A stretch of DNA of 10,873 nucleotides from contig QYQC01000036.1 of NCBI GenBank assembly GCA_007280315.1, positions 1 to 10,873 on the forward strand, in the 5' to 3' direction. This document shows positions 1 through 6,836 of the stretch, in pieces. The position numbers and the translations under genes were made by a program. The stretch is from Betaproteobacteria bacterium (GTDB lineage Bacteria; Pseudomonadota; Gammaproteobacteria; Burkholderiales; SG8-39). Positions within the stretch are counted from its first letter, which is position 1. The number at the start of each line of letters is the position of its first letter. Under the pieces are notes generated by a model, which did no database searches, had not been told where the DNA came from, and saw only the letters and a list, made by a program, of their open reading frames with translations.

Positions 1-188
1 CCGGCGCAGAAACCGCGGCCGGCGCCGGTAAATATGACGACGGCGATTGCGGGATCGGCACCGAGCCGCGGCAGGGCTTCGAGCAGGCCCTCCAGCATCG
101 GCCCGGAGAGCGCGTTGAGACGGTCGGGACGGTTCAGCGTCAGGGTCGCGACGCGATCGGTCACGCTCTCGATCAGTTCCTGCGGCAT
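1..188 (-). CDS. Enoyl-CoA hydratase/isomerase family protein (N-terminal fragment)
   Basis: This is the first 62 codons of a crotonase-superfamily gene that runs off the left edge of the window. I translated it by hand from the ATG at 188. The fragment shows the family's opening beta-strand with LTLNRPDRLNALS (residues 16-28), then a helix, then VVIFTGAGRGFCAG (about 49-62). That last stretch is the first oxyanion-hole loop (G-x-G-x-F-C/S-A-G) that binds the acyl-CoA thioester carbonyl. Family members hydrate or isomerise enoyl-CoA esters in fatty-acid and aromatic-acid breakdown; the substrate cannot be read from this piece because the catalytic acids lie beyond the edge. GGAG sits 9 nt upstream of the ATG. 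The gene starts 18 nt after the glgC stop on the same strand, so the two are probably cotranscribed, although no metabolic link is obvious. Confidence 0.87.
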   Translation of the reverse strand, partial: MPQELIESVTDRVATLTLNRPDRLNALSGPMLEGLLEALPRLGADPAIAVVIFTGAGRGFCA

Positions 189-206
189 GGTGATGCTCTC
201 CAATGG

Positions 207-1484
207 TTATTGAGCGGCTTCGGCCAGGCGCACGATCATTTCCCGCGTGACCAGCGTGACACCGTTGGCAGTACGCTCGAAGCGCCTTGCGTCTTCTACC
301 GGATCCTCGCCAATGACCGTCCCCTCGGGAATCTGGCAGCCGTGGTCGATCACCACGCGCGTGAGCCGGCTGTGACGACCGACAATGACTTCGGGCAGCA
401 ACACTGCCTCATGCAATCTGGAATAGGAATTGACGCGGCATTTGGAAAACAGCAGCGAACTCTCGATCGAGGCGCCGGAGATGATGCAGCCGCCGGACAC
501 CAGGGAATTGAGCGCCATGCCGCGGCGGCCTTCCACATTGAAAATGAATTTGGCCGGAGGCAGTTGTTCCTGATAGGTCAGGATGGGCCAGTTGCTGTCG
601 TACATATCGAGTTGCGGTTCGACCGCGGTCAGATCGATGTTGGCTTCCCAGTAAGCATCGATGGTGCCGACGTCGCGCCAGTAGGGTTGCTTGCCCGCAG
701 CGCTGGCGACGCAGCTCTGGCCGAACGGGTGTGCGACTGCCTCGCCGTTGCGCACCGCGCGCGGAACGATGTCGCCGCCGAAATCGTGTCCGGAGCTGGG
801 ATCCTTGGCGTCATGTTCCAGTGCGTCGTACAGGTACTGCGCATTGAACACGTATACGCCCATGCTGGCGAGTGCGCGCTCCGGATTGTCATGCATCGCC
901 GGCGGGTGCGCGGGTTTTTCGACAAAGGCGGTAATGCGGCGCGAGCGGTCGGCAGCCAGCACGCCGAAGCCGGTCGCATCGGCGATCGGCACTTCGATGC
1001 AGGCGACCGTGCACGGGGCACCGCGCTCGACGTGATCGGTCAGCAACAGCGAATAGTCCATTTTGTAGACGTGGTCGCCCGCCAGCACCACGATAAATTG
1101 CGGCCGGTTGCGGCGGATGATATGCAGGTTCTGGTAGACGGCGTCCGCCGTGCCGCGGTACCAGTCGGTGTCATCGATGCGCTGTTGCGCCGGCAGGAGG
1201 TCGATGAATTCGTTCATCTCGGTTTTCAGAAACGACCAGCCGCGCTGCAGATGGCGCAGCAGGCTGTGCGACTGGTACTGGGTGGCGACACCGATCTGCC
1301 GGATGCCGGAATTGAGGCAGTTGGACAAGGCGAAATCGATGACGCGGAACTTGCCGCCAAAATACACCGCGGGTTTCGCACGGTGGTCGGTGAGCTGCTT
1401 CAGGCGCGTGCCGCGCCCGCCGGCGAGCACCACGGCGAACGCGCGTTTGGGCAGTTGTAGTCTGGCGAGGGTGTCGGTGGGCAT
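207..1484 (-). CDS. glgC: Glucose-1-phosphate adenylyltransferase (ADP-glucose pyrophosphorylase)
   Basis: GlgC makes ADP-glucose and pyrophosphate from ATP and glucose-1-phosphate, the committed and allosterically controlled step of bacterial glycogen synthesis in the cytoplasm. At 425 aa it is close to E. coli GlgC (431 aa) and, from memory of that sequence, collinear with it at a constant offset of five residues. Visible elements are the nucleotide-binding loop LAGGRGTRL (20-28), Y109 in the WYRGTADAV motif (108-116), the catalytic aspartate D137 in LAGDH, the sugar-phosphate lysine K190 in FVEKP, and a C-terminal left-handed beta-helix region containing LVSGGCIISGA and LLPEV. The position matching E. 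coli activator-site Lys39 is His34. The ATG at 1484 is preceded by GGAG at 7 nt (CGGAGCAGCACC). The gene is divergent from the YHS-protein gene and precedes the enoyl-CoA hydratase gene. No other glycogen gene lies in the window. Confidence 0.97.
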   Translation of the reverse strand: MPTDTLARLQLPKRAFAVVLAGGRGTRLKQLTDHRAKPAVYFGGKFRVIDFALSNCLNSGIRQIGVATQYQSHSLLRHLQRGWSFLKTEMNEFIDLLPAQQRIDDTDWYRGTADAVYQNLHIIRRNRPQFIVVLAGDHVYKMDYSLLLTDHVERGAPCTVACIEVPIADATGFGVLAADRSRRITAFVEKPAHPPAMHDNPERALASMGVYVFNAQYLYDALEHDAKDPSSGHDFGGDIVPRAVRNGEAVAHPFGQSCVASAAGKQPYWRDVGTIDAYWEANIDLTAVEPQLDMYDSNWPILTYQEQLPPAKFIFNVEGRRGMALNSLVSGGCIISGASIESSLLFSKCRVNSYSRLHEAVLLPEVIVGRHSRLTRVVIDHGCQIPEGTVIGEDPVEDARRFERTANGVTLVTREMIVRLAEAAQ

Positions 1485-1537
1485 GGTGCTGCTCCGGTTG
1501 CGTCCCGGGAATTTGCGAAAAATGACGGTGCACCGCT

Positions 1538-1543
1538 ATATTA
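1538..1543 (-). promoter_or_regulatory. Candidate -10 element for glgC
   Basis: The minus strand reads TAATAT here, one base from the sigma-70 -10 consensus, 53 bp upstream of the glgC ATG. The -35 is poor: TTCCGA at 16 bp spacing is the best match. It stands out because its surroundings are GC-rich. This is a candidate only. Confidence 0.3.
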
Positions 1544-1583
1544 CTACCAGCGCATGTATTCGGAACATCGCCGGTGCGGTTTT

Positions 1584-1600
1584 CCGCGCCTGAAGCGCGG
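1584..1600. repeat. Inverted repeat (hairpin) in the glgC / YHS-gene divergent region
   Basis: CCGCGC and GCGCGG form a perfect 6-bp stem around a 5-base CTGAA loop. A second inverted pair, CCCGT (1610-1614) and ACGGG (1624-1628), follows. Both lie between two divergently transcribed genes, so they are not terminators of either, and neither has a T-run. They could be an operator, a leader structure, or chance in GC-rich DNA. The rest of the 1485-1699 interval holds only the candidate promoter elements listed separately. Confidence 0.3.
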
Positions 1601-1642
1601 TCCGGGCAACCCGTACACCCGGGACGGGCGCGCCGGGAATGG

Positions 1643-1650
1643 TATAAGAT
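1643..1650 (+). promoter_or_regulatory. Candidate -10 element for the YHS-protein gene
   Basis: TATAAGAT on the plus strand contains two overlapping -10-like hexamers about 50 bp upstream of the ATG at 1700. No convincing -35 is seen 16-18 bp further upstream, where the sequence is GC-rich. Position and strand fit the downstream gene. Confidence 0.27.
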
Positions 1651-1699
1651 TGCCGTGCGTCATCGGGTTCTTGCGGACTGCTAGCAGAAGGAGGAGTTC

Positions 1700-2149
1700 A
1701 TGAAACTGAAGCGTATCGTTTTTCGTCAATGGCTGTCGGTGTTCGCGCTGGTCGCGTTTCCGGCTTCCGCGTGCTTCGCCCAGACCAGCGCGGCGGAACA
1801 ACTCGCAGTGGCACTGAAGGGGCACGATACCGTCGCCTATTTCACCGAGAAGCGTCCGGTCATGGGCAGCGCGCAGAACGGCTACGCCTGGGACGGTTCG
1901 CGCTACCTGTTTTCCAGCGCCAAGAACCGGGAGGCGTTTGCCGCCAATCCAGACCGCTACACGCCGCAGTTCGGCGGCCTGTGCGCAACCGGGCTCGGCA
2001 TGGGCGTGAAGACAGCAGCCGATCCAAACGTGTGGAAGATCGTGGACGGCAAACTCTATGTGTTCTCGTCCGTCGAAGCGAAAGAGGCGGTGGATAAGGA
2101 TCCAACGCTGCTCGCGCGCTCGCACCAGGCATGGAAGGGTAAGAAGTAG
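1700..2149 (+). CDS. Exported YHS-domain protein
   Basis: This 149-aa protein has an N-terminal export signal (basic residues to R9, hydrophobic core about 12-24, then ACFAQ), so it should act outside the cytoplasm. Residues 38-97 match the YHS family as found in small secreted proteins: KGHDTVAYFTE (40-50), YAWDGSRYLFSSAKNREAF (62-80), then P84, Y87 and P89-Q90 leading to FGGLC with C95. YHS domains are associated with metal binding, and C95 is the likely ligand; in some relatives this family is annotated as a (seleno)protein, but the codon here is an ordinary Cys. C25 lies near the signal cleavage site. Its context ASAC lacks the usual Leu of a lipobox, so a lipoprotein is possible but weakly supported. 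AGGAGG (1689-1694), 5 nt before the ATG, is a strong ribosome-binding site. The gene converges on the cyclase gene with 19 nt between them. Precise function is unknown. Confidence 0.85.
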   Translation: MKLKRIVFRQWLSVFALVAFPASACFAQTSAAEQLAVALKGHDTVAYFTEKRPVMGSAQNGYAWDGSRYLFSSAKNREAFAANPDRYTPQFGGLCATGLGMGVKTAADPNVWKIVDGKLYVFSSVEAKEAVDKDPTLLARSHQAWKGKK

Positions 2150-2156
2150 GGGGCGC

Positions 2157-2170
2157 GAATCCGCGGATTC
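2157..2170. repeat. 14-bp perfect palindrome at a convergent gene junction
   Basis: GAATCCGCGGATTC equals its own reverse complement. It lies in the 19-nt gap between the YHS gene and the adenylate cyclase gene and overlaps the first two bases of the cyclase stop codon (2169-2171, minus strand). As RNA it could fold as a 5-bp stem with a CGCG loop on either strand, but neither side has a T-run, so it is not a standard intrinsic terminator. Confidence 0.35.
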
Positions 2171-4076
2171 ACAACCCTGCCTTGCGCAGGCCTTCCTGGG
2201 CCCTGGTTTTGAGCGCAGCATCGACGAAACGCGTTCCGAACGCTTCGACGCGGAAAAACGGATCGAACCGGCGCACCTGGTCCGCCGCCTTGCGCGCCTC
2301 CTCGGTGTTTCCCAGCTGCCCCAGCGCAGCGGCACGCACTGCGTGCAGATAGGAATATTCCGGTGCTTGCGCGAGACCGGAATCAGCCGTGGCAAGTGCC
2401 TCCCGATAGCGCTTTGCCGCATACAGGGCCATCGCCAGACTGAAGGTCGAATCCGGGCCGATGCGCGGATCGAACCGGTGCGCGGCCTCGCTCGCGGCTA
2501 TCGATTCGTCGAGCCGGCCCAGCCACAGCAAGGCTTCGCCGCGCAGTGCATAGGCGAACGCGTCGCTCACGTTTTGTTGAATGGCGCTGTCCGCTTCGAC
2601 CAGCGCCCGGTCGAACTGACCGGTGCTGGAGTAGACGCGCGAGAGCAGCGCGTGCGCGCGCGCATTCGCCCCGGGTTCCTCCAGCGCGAGCGCCTGCCGG
2701 GCGAGCGACTCGCCGCGTTCCAGGCTCGCCTCGGGATTTTCAGTCCAACCGAACCCGGCGCGCTGCAATTCGGCAGCCGCGAGGTGGACGTAGGCCTCGG
2801 CGTACTTCGGTGCGAGTTTTAGCGCCTGTTCCAGCATCTCGCGCGCCTCGCGATTGGCGCCGCGCTCGGAGCGACTGATCAGCGCGCGCGCGCGCAGCAC
2901 CAGATCGTAGGCCTGCAGGCTTTCAGTCGGCTTCGCAAACACGCGCTTCTGCTCCAGGCGCGTGAGCTTGACCGCCAGCGTGCCGACGATGTTTTTCACG
3001 ATCCGGTCCTGGATTTCGAACACCTGCTTGCCCTCGCCGTCGTAGCGCTCGGACCACAGCAGCGTGCCGCTCGCCGCGTCGCTCAGTTCGACCGCGACGC
3101 GCAGCTTGCCGTCTGCTTCGCGTACGCTGCCCTGCACGATGTAGCGCACGCCGAGCTCGCGGCTGATTTCCTCCCTGGTGGCGTTGCGGTTCTTGTATTC
3201 CTGCACCGCGTTGCGCGCAATCACCATGACGCCTGAAAAGCGTCCGAGCGCGTTGATGATGTCCTCGGTGATGCCGTCGCTGAAGTAGTCGCGCTTATCG
3301 CCCCCGCTTTGGTTTGCGAACGGCAGCACGGCGATGGCGGCGCGCACATCCGCTGTCCCGGCCGGCTTGCCAGTGAGCAGCGCCACGACGGTTGAGCGCA
3401 ACCGCCGCACAGTTTCCGGCGCGGCGAAGTAGGTGCCGGCGACGGCGGCGATGAGCAATAGCGCGACAGCGACGTACGTGCGCCGCCACGCGGTGGGTCG
3501 CTTCGGCAGGCTCAGCCTGCCCGGCGCCGCGGCGGCGCTGCCCGGGCCGCTCAGGTCGAGCGCGTACACGTGCACCGGCCGGGCGATGTTTTTCACTGTA
3601 TGCGCGCCGCGATCGACGCAGCGGTACGTGATCTTGTCCCGCACCTGCTCGTAGGCGCTGGCTGAAATCGCGACGCCGCCGGTCTCGCAGATACTTTCCA
3701 GACGCGCGGCGATATTGACGCCGTCGCCGTAGACGTCGTCGCCCTCGATGATGATGTCGCCGAGGTTGATGCCGATCCTGAGCACGATACGGCGCTCGGG
3801 CGGATCGGCGGCGCCGCGCGTCGCCATTTCGATCTGTATTTTGGCGGCGCACTGAACTGCCGCAACGACGCTGGTGAACTCCGCCAGCAAGCCGTCGCCG
3901 GTGGTCTTGAAAATGCGGCCCTGGTGCGCGGCGATGGCGGGGTCGATCACTTCGGCGCGCAGCGCCTTGAGCCGCGCCAGCGTTGCTTCTTCGTCCGCCC
4001 CCATCAGCCGGCTGAAGCCGACGATGTCCGTGGCGAAGATGGCAGCGAGTCGGCGCTGTATGGTTTCCGGAGTCAT
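2169..4076 (-). CDS. Membrane-anchored class III adenylate cyclase with FlgO-like and TPR domains
   Basis: This 635-aa protein (from the ATG at 4076) is predicted to make cAMP from ATP. The cyclase homology domain (about 8-175) carries all six canonical residues: metal-binding D17 (FATDIVGFS) and D61 (GDGLL), the adenine-selecting pair K57 and D114, and transition-state N121 and R125 (VNIAARLE). One membrane helix follows (about 201-219). Residues 247-373 resemble the FlgO-type domain (IAVLPFANQSG at 248-258, YFSDGITEDI at 264-273, LGVRYIVQGSV) often fused to such cyclases. The C-terminal half, from about 390, is helical TPR-like repeats with several A/L-rich 34-residue units. The topology places the cyclase in the cytoplasm and the FlgO/TPR part across the membrane. 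The frame is open upstream to a TTG at 4142, but the homology begins just after the ATG, so I chose 4076; no clear Shine-Dalgarno precedes either. It diverges from the lectin-like gene. Confidence 0.9.
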   Translation of the reverse strand: MTPETIQRRLAAIFATDIVGFSRLMGADEEATLARLKALRAEVIDPAIAAHQGRIFKTTGDGLLAEFTSVVAAVQCAAKIQIEMATRGAADPPERRIVLRIGINLGDIIIEGDDVYGDGVNIAARLESICETGGVAISASAYEQVRDKITYRCVDRGAHTVKNIARPVHVYALDLSGPGSAAAAPGRLSLPKRPTAWRRTYVAVALLLIAAVAGTYFAAPETVRRLRSTVVALLTGKPAGTADVRAAIAVLPFANQSGGDKRDYFSDGITEDIINALGRFSGVMVIARNAVQEYKNRNATREEISRELGVRYIVQGSVREADGKLRVAVELSDAASGTLLWSERYDGEGKQVFEIQDRIVKNIVGTLAVKLTRLEQKRVFAKPTESLQAYDLVLRARALISRSERGANREAREMLEQALKLAPKYAEAYVHLAAAELQRAGFGWTENPEASLERGESLARQALALEEPGANARAHALLSRVYSSTGQFDRALVEADSAIQQNVSDAFAYALRGEALLWLGRLDESIAASEAAHRFDPRIGPDSTFSLAMALYAAKRYREALATADSGLAQAPEYSYLHAVRAAALGQLGNTEEARKAADQVRRFDPFFRVEAFGTRFVDAALKTRAQEGLRKAGL

Positions 4077-4105
4077 AGCTGGCGTAGGATTCAGTTGACG
4101 CAGCG

Positions 4106-4111
4106 AGTGTA
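4106..4111 (-). promoter_or_regulatory. Candidate -10 element for the adenylate cyclase gene
   Basis: The minus strand reads TACACT about 30 bp upstream of the ATG at 4076, within the 8-bp palindrome GTGTACAC (4107-4114 on the plus strand). No good -35 is visible. If real, it would place transcription start downstream of the alternative TTG start at 4142 and so support the ATG. Confidence 0.22.
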
Positions 4112-4182
4112 CACCGACCGCGGCCGACCCAGCATCAGGCAACCTGCGCGATTACACCGGTGCGGTGCGGGCCGCAAACGAC

Positions 4183-4188
4183 TAAAAT
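4183..4188 (+). promoter_or_regulatory. Candidate -10 element for the lectin-like gene
   Basis: TAAAAT stands out in otherwise GC-rich sequence about 70 bp upstream of the ATG at 4259. I could not find a matching -35 at normal spacing, so this is weak. The remainder of the 182-bp divergent region shows nothing else I can support. Confidence 0.2.
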
Positions 4189-4258
4189 GCGATCGCCGTG
4201 CCACTGCTGACTGGCGCATGCCGGAGCGTGTTTTCAAAAATCACTATCGGAGGATGGA

Positions 4259-4927
4259 ATGAGCAGAGCAAGAATGTGCGCGCTGGCGCTGCTGGCGCTT
4301 GGTGTGGCAGGATCGGCGCAGGCGCAGAAAAAACCGGATATGACTTTTTTTGTCACCAGCGCGAACCCGGGCAAGGGCGCGGATCTCGGCGGACTTGCCG
4401 GCGCGGACAAGCACTGCCAAGCGCTGGCGAGCGCGGTTGGCGCGGGCAAGCACACCTGGCGCGCCTACCTCAGCACCAGTGCAAGCGGCGGTGCACGCGC
4501 GGTGAATGCGCGCGACCGGATCGGCAAGGGACCGTGGCGCAATGTCAAAGGCGAAGTGATTGCGCGCAATGTCGAAGAGCTGCACGGTGAGAACAAGCTG
4601 ACCAAGGAAACGGCACTCACCGAAAAAGGAGAAATACTGAAAGGCCGCGGCGAGAGTTCCAATGTGCATGACGTGCTCACCGGATCGGAGCCCGACGGCA
4701 CGGCGTTCAACTGGTCAGGTGATACCACCTGCGGCAACTGGACCAAGAGCGGTGAAGGCTCGGCGCAGGTCGGCCACATCGATCGCAAAGGTATGCGCAC
4801 CGGCGCACTCACCGACGATCCGCCTTCCAAATCCTGGAATTCTTCGCATCCCTCGATCGGATGCAGCATGGACGCCTTGCGCAGAACCGGCGGAGGCGGG
4901 CTGCTCTACTGTTTCGCGGCGAAATAA
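4259..4927 (+). CDS. Secreted lectin-like protein (C-type-lectin/DUF1554-like fold)
   Basis: This is a 222-aa secreted protein. Residues 1-22 form a signal peptide (R3 and R5, hydrophobic 7-19, cleavage likely after AQA at 22). The mature part opens with MTFFVTSANPGKGADLGG (28-45) and GADKHCQALA (48-57), then WRAYLST (67-73), ARDRIGKGPW (84-93), DGTAFNWSG (146-154), SWNSSHPS (192-199) and a C-terminal GGGGLLYCFA. Four cysteines remain after cleavage (C53, C158, C202, C218), enough for two disulfides. I recognise this layout from small proteobacterial periplasmic proteins usually annotated 'lectin', and the N-terminal motif resembles DUF1554; sugar binding is not demonstrated for this protein. 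GGAGG lies 4 nt before the ATG, closer than usual. The next gene follows after 30 nt, so the two may be cotranscribed. Confidence 0.72.
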   Translation: MSRARMCALALLALGVAGSAQAQKKPDMTFFVTSANPGKGADLGGLAGADKHCQALASAVGAGKHTWRAYLSTSASGGARAVNARDRIGKGPWRNVKGEVIARNVEELHGENKLTKETALTEKGEILKGRGESSNVHDVLTGSEPDGTAFNWSGDTTCGNWTKSGEGSAQVGHIDRKGMRTGALTDDPPSKSWNSSHPSIGCSMDALRRTGGGGLLYCFAAK

Positions 4928-4957
4928 ACTGTACCCAACGCATGGACGGAGAAAGGA

Positions 4958-5341
4958 ATGCACGGCTGCGACGGCTGCACTGCCTGCTGCAAGGTGATGA
5001 AAATCCGCGAGTTGAACAAGCCCGCTAACACCTGGTGTCAGCATTGCAAAATCGGCGAGGGCTGCGGCATCTACGATTCGCGGCCGGAATCCTGCCGGGT
5101 ATACGAGTGCGTCTGGCTGCAAAGTCAGCGCGGCGGGAAGCCGATGCCGCTCGAGCTGCGGCCCGACACCTCGCGCGTAGTCATCGGCGTGGCGAACCAG
5201 GGCGACGATCTTGTCCTTTACGTGAGCCCGGATCGGCCCGACGCCTGGAAGCGCGGCGGCATGGGCAAATTCGTCGCCGAGATGCAGGCGAAGGGTTTTG
5301 CCGTCGCGGTGAAATGCGGGGAGAAGCTGCAACAGCTTTAG
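4958..5341 (+). CDS. YkgJ-family cysteine-cluster protein
   Basis: This 127-aa protein has no signal peptide and is rich in cysteine in its first 51 residues: C4, C7, C10, C11, C27, C30, C36, C46 and C51. The opening CxxCxxCC pattern, the CxxC at 27-30, and GCGIYDSRPESCRVYEC (35-51) are the signature of the YkgJ/PF03692 family, thought to bind zinc or an iron-sulfur cluster. The C-terminal half (about 60-127) has no cysteine except one near residue 120 and looks like a small alpha/beta extension. The biochemical role is not established. The start is supported by a GAGAAAGGA purine stretch just before the ATG, and the first cysteine motif starts at residue 4. It follows the lectin-like gene by 30 nt and converges on the RidA-like gene with 43 nt between them, which contain no recognisable terminator. 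Confidence 0.83.
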   Translation: MHGCDGCTACCKVMKIRELNKPANTWCQHCKIGEGCGIYDSRPESCRVYECVWLQSQRGGKPMPLELRPDTSRVVIGVANQGDDLVLYVSPDRPDAWKRGGMGKFVAEMQAKGFAVAVKCGEKLQQL

Positions 5342-5384
5342 GCGGTGTCGCTTCTAATCCGGCGAAAGCGTGCGCGCGTCGCAG

Positions 5385-5783
5385 TCAGCCCGCTTTGACC
5401 GCGGCGATCGCTTCGATCTCCACTTTCAGCTGCGGAAATGCCAAGCCCGCCACGATGAGAAAGGTCTGCGCCGGCGGCGTGCCGGTGAAGGCGCCGCGCA
5501 GCGCGGCGCCGATGCGCGCGTAGCTTTGCGGCCGCTCGGCGACGTAGCAGCTAAGCTTCACCACATCCTCGGGCCCCGCGCCCTGCGACTTGAGCAGCGC
5601 AAGAATATTGCTGATCGTCTGCTCGAACTGCTCGTCGAGCGAGTCCGGAAAGCTGCCATCGAGGCGGTTGCCGACCTGGCCTGAGAACACCAGCAGTTTG
5701 TGGTCCGGCGGCACGATCGCCAGGTGGCTGTAGAAAGCAACCGGCGGCGCGATACCGGGGGGATTCAGTTTTTCGATGGACAA
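5385..5783 (-). CDS. RidA-family (YjgF/YER057c/UK114) protein lacking the catalytic arginine
   Basis: This 132-aa protein has the length and motifs of RidA-family trimers: LLVFSGQVG (30-38), the helix DEQFEQTISNILALLKSQG (50-68), DVVKLSCYV (73-81), RIGAALRGAF (90-99) and KVEIEAIA (120-127). RidA itself deaminates reactive enamine/imine intermediates released by PLP enzymes, using an arginine (R105 in E. coli) in a P-A-R-S context. Here that site reads PPAQT with Q106, while the conserved glutamate (E122) is kept and the following loop is one residue longer. It therefore belongs with RidA-like subgroups that lack the arginine and is unlikely to have standard imine deaminase activity. The start is TTG; AGGAG at 7 nt supports it and no in-frame ATG follows. 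It lies 35 nt after the second substrate-binding-protein gene, so it is probably the last gene of that operon. Confidence 0.88.
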   Translation of the reverse strand: MSIEKLNPPGIAPPVAFYSHLAIVPPDHKLLVFSGQVGNRLDGSFPDSLDEQFEQTISNILALLKSQGAGPEDVVKLSCYVAERPQSYARIGAALRGAFTGTPPAQTFLIVAGLAFPQLKVEIEAIAAVKAG

Positions 5784-5790
5784 AGGTGGT

Positions 5791-5795
5791 CTCCT
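5791..5795 (-). promoter_or_regulatory. Ribosome-binding site that fixes a TTG start
   Basis: The minus strand reads AGGAG, 7 nt before the TTG of the RidA-like gene. No ATG or GTG with a comparable site is available in frame, so this site decides the start. Confidence 0.6.
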
Positions 5796-5818
5796 GGAGG
5801 ATTGGGATTTGGCAGCGG

Positions 5819-6811
5819 CTACTCGATGACCTCATCCGCCCGCACCAGCACCGCTTGCGCAATGGTGATGCCCAGCGACTTGGCAGTCTTGAGGTTAATA
5901 ACCAACTCGAACCGGGTCGGTTGCTCGACCGGCAACTCGCCCGGCTTCGCGCCTTTGAGGATCTTGTCGACGTACACCGCGGCGCGCCGGAAATTGTCGG
6001 CAACGCTCGAACCGTACGACGCGAGGCCACCAAGCTCCACGAATTCCCTTGCATAGAACACGCCGGGCAGCCGATGCTTTGTCGCCAACTGGATCACCTG
6101 CGCCCGGGCGGTAAACAACACGGGCCCTCCCTGCACAACAATTGCCTCGATACGCTTCCGCGCCATCGTAGCGAATGTCCCGTCCAGTTCGTCTCGCCCG
6201 TGAATCGGCGCGGACAGCATGGCCAATCCCAGCTTCGAGGCGGCACGCTCGGCCGCCTTGCGATAGGTGTCCGCAGCCGGAGCGGCGGGATTCCACAGGA
6301 CGGCGATGCGTGATGCACGTGGCATCATCTCCTTCAATAGTTCGACATGTTTGCCGAAAAATTCGGGGCTCGGATCGCTCGCCACGCCGGTAATATTCCC
6401 GCCGGGCCGGGCGAGGCTGGCGATGAAGCCGGAACCTACGGGATCGCGCGAACCCGTCATGACGAGAGGGATCGTCGCCGTCGCCTCCCTGACCGCGGCG
6501 ATCACGGGATTCGAACCGGTCACGATGACGTCGGGCTTGAGCCGGACGAGTTCTGCCGCAAGTTCCGGAAGCCGCTCCACTTTTCCGCCGGCAAAGCGCC
6601 GCTCGATGACGATATTTTTGCCTTCCACGTAGCCAAGTTCGCGCAGTCCTTCTTCGAACGCCTTGGTGACGTGCGCCGCCTCACTTGGCGCGGCGGTCTG
6701 GATGTAACCGATCCGGTATATCTTTCCGCTTGTTTGCGCGTTGGCGGCGAACGGCGCGGCGAGCAGAGCGCCGGTCGCGAGCAGAAACTGCCTGCGTAGC
6801 ATGCGCTTCAT
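5819..6811 (-). CDS. ABC transporter substrate-binding protein, ABC_sub_bind family (paralogue B)
   Basis: This 330-aa periplasmic binding protein belongs to the ABC_sub_bind (PF04392, TrpX-like) family. The N-terminus has a twin-arginine-type signal, RRQFLLATGALLAA (6-19), with cleavage likely after ANA (25). Family landmarks are GLRELGYVEGKNI, LKPDVIVTG, the central LARPGGNITG and the C-terminal LVRADEVIE. Its ligand cannot be deduced; known relatives bind amino acids or other small organic molecules. No permease or ABC ATPase gene is nearby, so it is an orphan here. GAGG sits 8 nt before the ATG; the ATG three codons later (6802) is a less likely start. It follows paralogue A by 25 nt and precedes the RidA-like gene by 35 nt, which suggests one transcript. 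Confidence 0.92.
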   Translation of the reverse strand: MKRMLRRQFLLATGALLAAPFAANAQTSGKIYRIGYIQTAAPSEAAHVTKAFEEGLRELGYVEGKNIVIERRFAGGKVERLPELAAELVRLKPDVIVTGSNPVIAAVREATATIPLVMTGSRDPVGSGFIASLARPGGNITGVASDPSPEFFGKHVELLKEMMPRASRIAVLWNPAAPAADTYRKAAERAASKLGLAMLSAPIHGRDELDGTFATMARKRIEAIVVQGGPVLFTARAQVIQLATKHRLPGVFYAREFVELGGLASYGSSVADNFRRAAVYVDKILKGAKPGELPVEQPTRFELVINLKTAKSLGITIAQAVLVRADEVIE

Positions 6812-6836
6812 TCGGTCCTCGTTCCCTTGTTAATGG

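Noticed and set aside
210..1460. 416-aa plus-strand open frame opposite glgC
   Set aside because: GlgC on the minus strand is unmistakable; the opposite frame is open only because of GC-rich codon bias and shows no recognisable domain.
1544..2422. 292-aa minus-strand open frame across the YHS gene and the cyclase 3' end
   Set aside because: It overlaps two well-supported genes in other frames and has no family motif or plausible ribosome-binding site.
4077..4142. N-terminal extension of the adenylate cyclase from a TTG at 4142
   Set aside because: The added 22 residues have no homology features, no Shine-Dalgarno precedes the TTG, and the cyclase domain starts right after the ATG at 4076.
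5700..6056. Plus-strand open frames opposite the binding-protein genes, with peptides such as YSMTSSARTSTACAMVMPS; similar ones near 6850 and 9180
   Set aside because: These are antisense shadows of the conserved C-terminus (LVRADxVIE) of ABC_sub_bind genes. The same spurious peptide recurs opposite all three paralogues, as expected from coding conservation on the minus strand.
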